The position numbers were made by a program, and so were the translations under genes. Of a DNA stretch of 15,072 bases, positions 7,288-13,505 are shown in pieces. Positions within the stretch are counted from its first letter, which is position 1; each line of letters opens with the position of its first letter. This stretch comes from DATKCJ01 sp035513275 (lineage in GTDB: Bacteria; Verrucomicrobiota; Verrucomicrobiia; Opitutales; Opitutaceae). Below the pieces are notes generated by a model. That model searched no databases, was not told the DNA's origin, and saw nothing but the letters and a program-made list of their open reading frames with translations. The DNA is taken from NCBI GenBank assembly GCA_035513275.1, contig DATKCJ010000267.1, positions 1 to 15,072 of the forward strand, written 5' to 3'.

Positions 7288-7995
7288 ATGCTCCTTGAGC
7301 TAAAACGCGAAGCCTACGAGGCGAACGTCGCGCTTCCGCGCCACGGCCTCATCAACCTGACCTTCGGCAACGCGTCGGCGATCGACCGCGCGAAGGGCAT
7401 CTTCGCGATCAAACCGAGCGGGGTCGATTACGCGGACCTGCGGCCGGCCGACATGGTTCTCGTCGACCTCGAGGGCAAGCGAGTCGAAGGAAAACTAAAT
7501 CCCTCGTCCGACACGCCGACGCACCGCCGGCTCTTCATCGAGTTCACCGCGGTCGGCGGCATCGTCCACACGCACAGTTCGCATGCGACCGCCTTCGCAC
7601 AGGCCGGCCGCGCGATTCCGATCTTCGGCACGACGCACGCCGACTATTTCAACGGCGACATTCCAGTCACGCGGAAGATGACTGCGCGCGAGATTGGCGG
7701 GGGCGCCTACGAGTGGGAGACGGGCAACGTGATCGTGGAGCGTTTCACGAAGGGCGGGCTCGACCCGGCGGATTTTCCCGGCGTGCTCGTGAACAGGCAC
7801 GCGCCGTTCACATGGGGCGCGACAGTCGCGAAGGCCGTCGAAGTCGCCGTCGCTGTTGAGTGCATCGCCGACATGGCGCTCATGTCGCTCGCACTGGATC
7901 CAAAGCTGCGGACGATTGAGCCCGCGCTCCTCGCGAAGCATTTCAAGCGCAAGCACGGCCCCGGAGCTTACTACGGCCAGGGGGGAAACGGCTGA
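7288..7995 (+). CDS. araD: L-ribulose-5-phosphate 4-epimerase
   Basis: AraD converts L-ribulose 5-phosphate to D-xylulose 5-phosphate, which enters the pentose phosphate pathway. The product is 235 residues (E. coli AraD is 231), class II aldolase/epimerase fold. Zinc ligands H94 and H96 (IVHTHSSHAT) and H171 (VNRHAPFTWG) are present, as are catalytic D119 (THADYF) and Y229 near the C-terminus (AYYGQ). The KPSGVDY and PSSDTPTHR stretches and the AYYGQ end distinguish it from fuculose- and rhamnulose-phosphate aldolases. The start at 7288 gives MLLELKREAYEANVALPRHGL, aligned with the E. coli N-terminus. No Shine-Dalgarno is visible, because the heptamer array abuts the start. lutA begins 26 bases after the stop. 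Confidence 0.97.
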   Translation: MLLELKREAYEANVALPRHGLINLTFGNASAIDRAKGIFAIKPSGVDYADLRPADMVLVDLEGKRVEGKLNPSSDTPTHRRLFIEFTAVGGIVHTHSSHATAFAQAGRAIPIFGTTHADYFNGDIPVTRKMTAREIGGGAYEWETGNVIVERFTKGGLDPADFPGVLVNRHAPFTWGATVAKAVEVAVAVECIADMALMSLALDPKLRTIEPALLAKHFKRKHGPGAYYGQGGNG

Positions 7996-8015
7996 GGCGG
8001 GATGCCGCCGAGGAA
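7996..8015 (+). promoter_or_regulatory. Small hairpin and Shine-Dalgarno before lutA
   Basis: GGCGG-GATG-CCGCC (7996-8009) forms a 5-bp stem starting right after the araD stop, and GAGGAA (8010-8015) lies immediately behind it, 6 bases before the lutA ATG at 8022. The binding site is therefore just outside the stem. It supports the chosen lutA start and co-transcription with araD. Confidence 0.5.
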
Positions 8016-8021
8016 TCTCTA

Positions 8022-8804
8022 ATGCACTCTGCGCGACCCAGTCCCTTTGCAAGCGGCGCCCCGAAGCGCGTGCAACTCATGGCCACGTGCCTTTGCGACG
8101 CTTTCTACGACGACGTGGCGCGCGCCACCGTCGAGGTGCTCGAGCATCTCGGTGTGGAAGTTGAATTTCCCGAGGGGCAGACGTGCTGCGGGCAGCCGGC
8201 GTTCAACGGAGGCGACTGGCCCGCATCGCGCAAGGTCGTGCGCCACACGCTGCGCACCTTCGCGGGCGATGTGCCTGTGCTTCTGCCGTCAGGCTCGTGC
8301 GTGGCGATGCTGCGACATGGAAACCCGCTGCAGTTCGAGAAAGAGTCCGACCTCGCGGAGGTCGAAGCACTGGCAGAACGCACGTGGGAGTTCGCGGACT
8401 TCGTCGTGAACGCACTGGGCGTGAAATCCTGGCCCGGACGCTATGACGCGCGGATCGCCTTCCACCGCAACTGCCACAACCGCGGCACCGGCAGCGAGGC
8501 CGCGTCGCTCGCGCTGCTCGAGTCGATCGAGGGGGCGACAGTTCTGCCATTCGGCGAGGCCGAGCAGTGCTGCGGCTTTGGCGGCACGTTCTCGGTGGCG
8601 TTTCCCAACATCTCGTCGGGCATGGGCTCGCTGAAGCTGGATCACATCCGCGCGGTGAATCCCGACGTGCTCGTTTCGGGCGACATGAGCTGCATGATGC
8701 ACCTCGGCGGCCTCGCGCAGAAGGAAGGTCAGCCGGTGAAGACCCAGCACATCGCGCAGGTGATGCGCGACGCACTGAAGAATGAAGTAGCGAGTAGTGT
8801 GTAG
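8022..8804 (+). CDS. lutA: L-lactate utilization iron-sulfur protein LutA (YkgE-like)
   Basis: LutA is one subunit of the LutABC complex, which oxidises L-lactate to pyruvate in the cytoplasm and is unrelated to flavin-dependent lactate dehydrogenases. The product is 260 residues, slightly longer than usual because of about 15 N-terminal residues before KRVQLMATCLCD. It carries the two CCG cysteine-rich repeats of this family: TCCGQPAFNGG (C55-C56) with C93 in SGSC, and QCCGFGGTFS (C183-C184) with C151 in HRNCHNRG and C224 in DMSC. The start at 8022 has GAGGAA ahead of it; M20 is a possible shorter start. The final residues VASSV and the TAG stop are written by the heptamer repeat that starts at 8786. 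Glycolate oxidase GlcF is related but longer and has ferredoxin motifs, so LutA is preferred, with lutB and lutC next to it. Confidence 0.93.
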   Translation: MHSARPSPFASGAPKRVQLMATCLCDAFYDDVARATVEVLEHLGVEVEFPEGQTCCGQPAFNGGDWPASRKVVRHTLRTFAGDVPVLLPSGSCVAMLRHGNPLQFEKESDLAEVEALAERTWEFADFVVNALGVKSWPGRYDARIAFHRNCHNRGTGSEAASLALLESIEGATVLPFGEAEQCCGFGGTFSVAFPNISSGMGSLKLDHIRAVNPDVLVSGDMSCMMHLGGLAQKEGQPVKTQHIAQVMRDALKNEVASSV

Positions 8805-8865
8805 CGAGTAGCGAGCATGTTATGAATTCACTCTTCTCACTACCCGCTACTCGCTACTCGCTACT
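8786..8865. repeat. Inverted heptamer array between lutA and lutB (family E, copy 2)
   Basis: Left arm 8786-8815 and right arm 8836-8865 (30 bases each) match at 26 of 30 positions; three differences are transitions and one a transversion. They are built from the same GTAGCGA-like units as 7191-7281. The left arm starts inside lutA and provides its last five codons and stop (8802-8804). The right arm ends six bases before the lutB ATG. Copies 1 and 2 therefore occupy the same position relative to the downstream gene. Confidence 0.8.
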
Positions 8866-8871
8866 ACTCTG

Positions 8872-10275
8872 ATGCCCCGCCAACCCATCGACGACTTCGC
8901 CGCCACGTTGCCCGCCGCAACGCGCAGGTCTGTTTATCTGAGTGCGAAGGGCACGGAGGAGAAACGTTCGAAGCTTCTTCACGACCAGTTCGACGATCCG
9001 GACCTGCTGCGCAGGCGCGCGGGCGAGATCAAGCAGCACGTCGTCGAGAATCTCGACACTTACCTGCCCGCCGTCGAGGCGAAGCTCGTCGCAAACGGAG
9101 CGAAGGTCCACTGGGCCGCCACCGGAGAGGATGCGTGCCAGGCCGTGCTCAAGATTATGCAGGCGCGCGGCGCGACGAAACTCGTGAAGGCGAAGTCGAT
9201 GGTGAGCGAGGAGATCGAACTCGGCCACTTCCTCAAGAAGAACGGCATCGAGTCGCTCGAGACCGATCTGGGCGAGTTCATCATTCAGATCGACGACGAC
9301 CACCCGAGCCACATCGTCCGCCCCATTATCCACAAGAATCGCGCCGAGGTTGCGCGCAGCTTCGAGCGCGAGGGGCTCGGCGCCTACAACGACGATCCCG
9401 AGACGATCACCCGCCGCGCGCGTCACTTCCTGCGTCACAAATATCTTCAGGCCGACGTCGGCATGACGGGGGCCAACTTCGTCTCCGCCGAGAGCGGACG
9501 CATCGTCGTCGTCACCAACGAGGGCAATTCACGCTTCTGCCTCGCGGCCACGAAGTGCCACATCGTCCTCGTCGGCATCGAGAAACTCGTGCCGCGCGAT
9601 CGCGACCTTGGCCTCCTGCTCAACCTGCTCGCGCGCTCCGCGACAGCGCAGCAGCTGACGGTCTACACCGAGTTCATCTCCGGTCCGAAACGCGCGGATC
9701 GGCCCGACGGCCCGGAGGAGATGCACGTCATCTTCATCGACAACGGCCGCACCGACGTGCTCGCGACCGAGTGCCGCGACATTCTGCGCTGCATCCGCTG
9801 CGGCGCGTGTCTCAACGTCTGCCCAGTCTACCGCCAGGCGAGCGGCCATGCCTATCGTGCCGTGTATCCCGGGCCGGTCGGCGCCGTGCTCTCGCCGCTG
9901 CTCGCGGGCGACAAGTTTCCCGAGTTCGCCGATCTGTCGAAGGCATCGTCGCTCTGCGGCGCGTGCAACGAGGTCTGCCCCGTCAACATCCCGATTCCCG
10001 ACCTGCTCCTGCGCCTGCGCGAGAAAGGAAAGTCCGAAGGCGCGCCGCTCGCGTCGGTCGGCACGCCGCCGATGGGAGCGTGGTCGCTCCTCGCTTCGCA
10101 GCCGGCCGCGTGGAGGGCCGCGCTCTTCGGCGGCAAGTTGATGAACATACTTCCGACGAAGCTCATCCCGGTGCCAGCCCTGCGCGCATGGGAAGCGAAG
10201 CGCACGCTGCCCGCGTGGCGCGGAGGCGAGTTTCGGAAGTGGATGAAAGCACGGAAAGCCGGAGGCGGAAATTGA
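8872..10275 (+). CDS. lutB: L-lactate utilization iron-sulfur protein LutB (YkgF-like)
   Basis: LutB is the electron-transferring subunit of the LutABC lactate oxidation complex. The product is 467 residues, close to E. coli YkgF. Order of parts: an N-terminal LUD domain (roughly residues 55-290, including TGANFVSAESGRIVVVTNEGN), then iron-sulfur motifs, then a C-terminal tail of about 95 residues. The first cluster motif is C307-x2-C310-x2-C313-x3-C317-P (CIRCGACLNVCP). The second reads C362-x2-C365-x3-C369-P (SLCGACNEVCP), with three cysteines. The ATG at 8872 follows the heptamer array by six bases and no Shine-Dalgarno is visible. The stop at 10273-10275 runs straight into the CCACAGAGG inverted repeat. 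lutA and lutC flank it in the usual order. Confidence 0.95.
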   Translation: MPRQPIDDFAATLPAATRRSVYLSAKGTEEKRSKLLHDQFDDPDLLRRRAGEIKQHVVENLDTYLPAVEAKLVANGAKVHWAATGEDACQAVLKIMQARGATKLVKAKSMVSEEIELGHFLKKNGIESLETDLGEFIIQIDDDHPSHIVRPIIHKNRAEVARSFEREGLGAYNDDPETITRRARHFLRHKYLQADVGMTGANFVSAESGRIVVVTNEGNSRFCLAATKCHIVLVGIEKLVPRDRDLGLLLNLLARSATAQQLTVYTEFISGPKRADRPDGPEEMHVIFIDNGRTDVLATECRDILRCIRCGACLNVCPVYRQASGHAYRAVYPGPVGAVLSPLLAGDKFPEFADLSKASSLCGACNEVCPVNIPIPDLLLRLREKGKSEGAPLASVGTPPMGAWSLLASQPAAWRAALFGGKLMNILPTKLIPVPALRAWEAKRTLPAWRGGEFRKWMKARKAGGGN

Positions 10276-10370
10276 ACCACAGAGGCACAAAGACACAGAG
10301 TTCGGAAATCCTTCAATGGACTCCCCTTCTTCACTTCTGGTTTTCTCTGTGACCTCTGTGCCTCTGTGGT
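10276..10370. repeat. CCACAGAGG-type inverted repeat between lutB and lutC (family F, copy 1)
   Basis: Left arm 10276-10300 begins ACCACAGAGGCACAAAG directly after the lutB stop. Right arm 10345-10370 ends GTGCCTCTGTGGT eight bases before the lutC start. The arms are complementary apart from two transitions and one inserted base. The loop begins TTCGGAA, and related loop starts (AATTCCGG, TTCCGAA) occur in the other two complete copies, so part of the loop may belong to the element. Confidence 0.85.
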
Positions 10371-10377
10371 GCAATCC

Positions 10378-11001
10378 ATGGCATCGATGAACTCCCGCGA
10401 ACAAATCCTTTCCCGTGTCAGCGCGGCACTCGCGCCGCTCAAGGAGCGCGCCGCGATGCCGGATTGGGATTCCGAGTTGGTCCGATTGCGCACGGCGCAA
10501 CCCGCAGTCGATCCTGTGGCATTGTTCACCGAGCGGATGACCGCCGTGAATGGCACCGTGATGCACTCGCTCGCTGCAGTTGTCTCCATGCTCGCGGAGG
10601 GCGGCTGGCGGCGCGGCTACTGCGACCCGGATCTGTGGCCACGGCTGCAAGCGGCGTTCGCAGACGGCTTCACGGTTGAGACAAGCTTCGATCGCTCGCG
10701 CGTTGACAACTACGACTTCGGCATCACCGGCGCGACGGGTGCGATCGCCGAGACAGGCACGCTCATCCTCTCCGATGCCGACACCTCATCGCGGCTCGCG
10801 GCGCTCGCGCCCTGGGTGCATGTGGCTGTGCTCGATCCCAAGACGATCCACGCCGACATCGGCGCGGCGCTCGCGGCCCTCCCCAAAGATCCGAATGTCA
10901 TCTGGGTCACCGGCCCGTCGAAGACTGCCGACATCGAGGGAATTCTCATCGAGGGCGTCCACGGTCCCGGAATTCAGGTGGCGCTGTTGATTTCCATGTA
11001 G
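10378..11001 (+). CDS. lutC: L-lactate utilization protein LutC (YkgG-like, LUD domain)
   Basis: LutC is the third subunit of the lactate oxidation complex. The product is 207 residues from the ATG at 10378, or 204 from the ATG at 10387, which gives the more family-like MNSREQILSRVSAAL. A GTG at 10366 lies inside the upstream repeat and is unlikely. The LUD (DUF162) domain fills the C-terminal two thirds, with the hallmark GITGATGAIAETGTLILSD and, near the end, TGPSKTADIEGILIEGVHGPG. It is shorter than B. subtilis LutC but within family range. No Shine-Dalgarno is seen. The TAG stop is the second to fourth base of a GTAG that opens another REP-like pair (10998-11072), so the element touches the coding end. 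Confidence 0.92.
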   Translation: MASMNSREQILSRVSAALAPLKERAAMPDWDSELVRLRTAQPAVDPVALFTERMTAVNGTVMHSLAAVVSMLAEGGWRRGYCDPDLWPRLQAAFADGFTVETSFDRSRVDNYDFGITGATGAIAETGTLILSDADTSSRLAALAPWVHVAVLDPKTIHADIGAALAALPKDPNVIWVTGPSKTADIEGILIEGVHGPGIQVALLISM

Positions 11002-11072
11002 CCCGGCGCGGAAGCGTCGGGACTCCCGGGAGCAGGACGTTCGGAAGTCCCTGTCCTCCCGGACAGGGCTAC
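10998..11072. repeat. GTAG-headed paired REP-like element over the lutC stop (family D)
   Basis: The left unit starts GTAG at 10998 and folds as CCCGGCG-CGGAAG-CGTCGGG (11002-11021, one G-T pair). The right unit, read on the - strand from 11072, also starts GTAG and folds through CCCTGTCC-TCCC-GGACAGGG (11049-11068). The outer GTAGCCC/GGGCTAC ends pair, and GGGACT (11019-11024) pairs with AGTCCC (11046-11051). A GTAG head, a hairpin and an inverted pair together match the published REP/BIME definition. The sequence differs from family A. Confidence 0.75.
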
Positions 11073-11177
11073 GAAGGAGAAGAGTGCGTCTGTCAGACGC
11101 TCGGACAGTCCGTCCGGCCCCTGTTTCAGTATTTTCGCTATTGCTAACGCTAGGCCTGTCGTTTTGCTTTTTGCGAA
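11073..11177 (+). promoter_or_regulatory. Region upstream of the HTH-cupin gene: hairpin and AT-rich stretch
   Basis: GCGTCT-GTC-AGACGC (11086-11100 region) forms a compact hairpin after the REP-like pair. A T-rich stretch (11122-11177) follows, unlike the GC-rich surroundings. It includes three GCTANN units at exact 6-base spacing (11137-11154) and TTTTGC/TTTTTGC just before the ATG. This is the best candidate in the window for an internal promoter with operator, and an autoregulating HTH protein would be expected to bind here. No clear -10/-35 pair can be assigned. Confidence 0.35.
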
Positions 11178-11714
11178 ATGCCCCGTTCGACCCCCAAGTT
11201 CGACTTTTCGGTGCTGCGCATGCTCCGGCAGAAGCAGGAGTTGACGCTCGCCGACCTGTCGTCGCAGTCCGGGGTATCGGTGGCGGTGATCTCGAAACTC
11301 GAGCGCAACCAGCAGGTGCCGTCGCTCGATACGCTCTACAGCATCGGGCGCGCGTTCGGTTTGAGCGCCACGGACCTGCTCGCGATGTCGGAATCCGAAC
11401 TCGCGCACCGGGCCGCGGAAAAGTCCCACCGCTCGGGTCAGTTCAAGTTTCGCGAAATCCGCTACGCCAACGCGGTCGCCCTCCTCGGCGAGGCGCCGGC
11501 GGGCGCGGCCGTTTCGCGTCCGGAAGTGCACCGCGACGACACGGAGGTGTGCTGGGTGCTCGAAGGCGAACTCCGGCTCAAGCTGCCGCACGAGACGTTC
11601 GATCTCGCAGGCGGCCAGAGCATCCAGTTCGACGCGATCCAGGAGCACACGTACGAGGCGCTGGGCGACACGCGATTCCTGATCCTGCACCTCCGAAAGG
11701 AAAAGCGCTACTGA
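11178..11714 (+). CDS. XRE-family helix-turn-helix regulator with C-terminal cupin domain
   Basis: This is a predicted cytoplasmic DNA-binding regulator of 178 residues. The N-terminal HTH_3 domain spans about residues 10-63, with the typical LTLADLSSQSGVSVAVISKLE turn region and a PSLDTLYSIGRAFGLS final helix. A linker of about 35 residues leads to a small cupin domain (about 100-172) containing EVHRDDTEVCWVLEGELRL and GGQSIQFDAIQEHTYEA. Cupins in this class sense a small molecule, often a sugar or organic acid; the ligand cannot be read. It sits between lutABC and the GH88 gene, so either could be its target. It is not AraC- or AraR-like, so it is not the classical arabinose regulator. The start at 11178 lacks a Shine-Dalgarno, but the codons fit the domain start. 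Confidence 0.88.
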   Translation: MPRSTPKFDFSVLRMLRQKQELTLADLSSQSGVSVAVISKLERNQQVPSLDTLYSIGRAFGLSATDLLAMSESELAHRAAEKSHRSGQFKFREIRYANAVALLGEAPAGAAVSRPEVHRDDTEVCWVLEGELRLKLPHETFDLAGGQSIQFDAIQEHTYEALGDTRFLILHLRKEKRY

Positions 11715-11764
11715 GCGGTCTTTGCCGCCGCGAGTCCATGCCCTCCTTAGTTCAAATCACTTTC

Positions 11765-11845
11765 ACCACAGAGGCACAAAGGCACAGAGAATTCCGGCCT
11801 TCTTTCTCAATTCATTTCTTCTCTGTGCCTCTGTGTCTTTGTGGT
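11765..11845. repeat. CCACAGAGG-type inverted repeat between regulator and GH88 gene (family F, copy 2)
   Basis: Arms 11765-11789 and 11821-11845 (25 bases each) match at 22 of 25 positions, all three differences being transitions. The right arm ends GTGTCTTTGTGGT, 18 bases before the GH88 start. This is the cleanest copy of the family, with a 31-base loop that begins AATTCCGG. The rest of the 11715-11863 interval shows nothing I can name. Confidence 0.85.
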
Positions 11846-11863
11846 TAACCCATTTTACTCACG

Positions 11864-13288
11864 ATGCATATTGACGACGCACTCAACGCCTCCGACCTCG
11901 CCCCTGCCCTCGCGCGTTTCTGGAAGCTCTCCGGCGAGAAGATCGACCTCATCCTTCGCGAATACGATCCCGCGAAGGGCTCGCCCGTTTTCACGGTCGC
12001 CGGCAAATACACCACGCGCGGCTGGACCGAGTGGACCGAAGGTTTCAGCTACGGCTCCGGCTTCCTGCAATTCGACGCCACCGGTGAGAAGCGCTTCGCG
12101 GATGCCGCCGCGAAACTAACCGTCGACCGGATGGCCTCGCACGTCTCGCACACCGGCGTGCACGACCACGGTTTCAACAATCTCTCGACCTATGGCAACT
12201 GGCTCCGCCTTCAGCGCGAGGGCAGCCTTCCCGCCAACCAGGTTGAGTTTTGCGAGATGGCGATCAAGGCGTCGGGCGCCGTCCAGGCTTCTCGTTGGTC
12301 GCGCATCGATCACGGCGGCGACAACGGCGGCGGCCCTGGCCTCCGTAGCCTTGGCGAAGGAGGCTACATCTACTCCTTCAACGGCCCGCACTCCCTGTTC
12401 GTCGACACGATCCGCTCGGTCCGCATCCTGATGGTCGCGCACCGGCTGGGTCACCGCCTGATGGGCGAGAACGACGCAGCGCACTCGCTCCTCGACCGCG
12501 GCCTGCAGCACATCGAGGCCACGGCGAAATACTCCATTTACTACGGCGAGGGCCGCGACAGCTACGACGTGCCCGCCGAGCGCGGACGCACGACGCACGA
12601 GGCGATCTTCAACCGCAACGACGGCCACTTCCGCTGCCCTAATTCGCAACAGGGCTTCTCGGGCTTCACCACATGGACCCGCGGGCTCTCGTGGGCGATG
12701 GTCGGTTTCGCGGAGGAACTCGAGTTTCTCAAGACGCTCAGCGACGCTGAGTTCGTGCCGCTGGGCGGCCGCGCCAAATGGGAGGCACTCCTTCTCAAGG
12801 GCGCACAGGCTACCTGCGACTGGTTCATCGCCAACACGGCGCTCGATGGCATTCCCTACTGGGACGGAGGCGCGCCGAACCTCTACAAGCTCGGCGATTG
12901 GCGCGCGCACAACGCCGAGATCTTCAACGACCACGAGCCCGTCGACAGCTCCGCCGCCGCCATCGGCGTGCAGGGTCTGCTCCGTCTCGGCCGTTACCTC
13001 GGCGTGAACACCGCCGACGGAAGGAAATACTGGCAGGCGGGGCTCACAACGATGCGCACGCTCCTCAGCGACGCATACCTCGGCACCGATCCGAAGCACC
13101 ACGGCCTTCTTCTCCACTCGGTGTATCACCGGCCGAATGGTTGGGACTACATCCCGCCGGGTCGAAAAGTCCCCTGCGGCGAAGCCTGCATGTGGGGCGA
13201 CTACCACATCCGCGAAGCCGCGCTCCACCTGCAGCGGATCATTCGCAACGAAACATACTACACGTTCTTCGGATGCCTGCCCGGCTGA
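11864..13288 (+). CDS. GH88-like unsaturated glucuronyl hydrolase
   Basis: This is a predicted glycoside hydrolase of family 88, which removes the 4,5-unsaturated uronic acid left at chain ends by polysaccharide lyases through hydration. The product is 474 residues with no visible signal peptide, so it is probably cytoplasmic and acts on imported oligosaccharides. The two aspartates expected at the active site correspond to D101 in TGVHDHGFNN and D181 in NGPHSLFVDTIRS. Other family-like stretches are TTWTRGLSWAMVGFAEE (269-285), HEPVDSSAAAIGVQGLLRL (357-375), HGLLLHSVYH (413-422) and EACMWGDYHIREAAL (440-454). Residues about 157-166 (PGLRSLGEGG) are encoded by a family B palindrome inserted in frame just before D181. 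The related GH105 family is the main alternative. The start is the ATG at 11864; no clear Shine-Dalgarno. Confidence 0.82.
   Translation: MHIDDALNASDLAPALARFWKLSGEKIDLILREYDPAKGSPVFTVAGKYTTRGWTEWTEGFSYGSGFLQFDATGEKRFADAAAKLTVDRMASHVSHTGVHDHGFNNLSTYGNWLRLQREGSLPANQVEFCEMAIKASGAVQASRWSRIDHGGDNGGGPGLRSLGEGGYIYSFNGPHSLFVDTIRSVRILMVAHRLGHRLMGENDAAHSLLDRGLQHIEATAKYSIYYGEGRDSYDVPAERGRTTHEAIFNRNDGHFRCPNSQQGFSGFTTWTRGLSWAMVGFAEELEFLKTLSDAEFVPLGGRAKWEALLLKGAQATCDWFIANTALDGIPYWDGGAPNLYKLGDWRAHNAEIFNDHEPVDSSAAAIGVQGLLRLGRYLGVNTADGRKYWQAGLTTMRTLLSDAYLGTDPKHHGLLLHSVYHRPNGWDYIPPGRKVPCGEACMWGDYHIREAALHLQRIIRNETYYTFFGCLPG
12339..12364. repeat. Family B palindromic element inside the GH88 reading frame
   Basis: Within a coding sequence, the 24-base core (12340-12363: CCTCCG, TAGCC, TTGGCG, AAGGAGG) differs at two positions from the intergenic cores at 5627-5650 and 14594-14617, and GC closes it at each end. 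It is read as GLRSLGEGG in a Gly-rich surface-like segment, the kind of place where an in-frame insertion is tolerated. Rickettsia palindromic elements are the known precedent for palindromes that insert in frame. Confidence 0.75.
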
Positions 13289-13505
13289 GGTTTGAACCAC
13301 AAAGACACAGAGACACAAAGTTCCGAACCCCAGAGGTGGCCACAAAGAGGCACGAAAAGTCACAAAAACGGAATCACCCAAACCAATGATCTCTCTTTGT
13401 GACTTCTTGCGCCTTTTCGTGGCCAAGCCTTCAGCGCCTTTCTCTGTGTCTCTGTGCCTCTGTGGTTAATCCATCCGTGTTCATCCGTGTAATCCGAGGC
13501 TAAAA
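13289..13505. repeat. Nested pair of inverted repeats between GH88 and isomerase genes (family F, copy 3)
   Basis: The outer arms 13295-13320 and 13442-13467 (26 bases) differ by three transitions. The inner arms 13338-13366 and 13396-13424 (29 bases), starting GGCCAC, differ by five transitions. The inner pair carries a related but distinct CACAAAGAGGCACGAAAAG sequence, as if one element had inserted into the loop of another. After the right outer arm comes a tandem duplication of CATCCGTGT (13472-13490) and CGAGG (13495-13499), a usable ribosome-binding site for the next gene. No gene lies in the interval. Confidence 0.85.

Noticed and set aside
7288..7995. L-fuculose-phosphate aldolase as the identity of the class II aldolase-like gene
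   Set aside because: KPSGVDY, PSSDTPTHR and the AYYGQ tail with Y229 match AraD, and it follows araBA.
7191..8865. CRISPR array, suggested by repeated GTAGCGA units
   Set aside because: Units are 7 bases, contiguous without spacers, mirrored, and no cas gene is present.
11178..11714. Classical arabinose regulator (AraC or AraR)
   Set aside because: The HTH is XRE type at the N-terminus with a small C-terminal cupin; it lacks the two C-terminal HTHs of AraC and the GntR/LacI layout of AraR.
12116..13426. A 436-codon open frame on the - strand opposite the GH88 gene
   Set aside because: Low-complexity Arg/Val/Ala-rich composition, extends into a repeat, and the + strand frame has clear GH88 wording.
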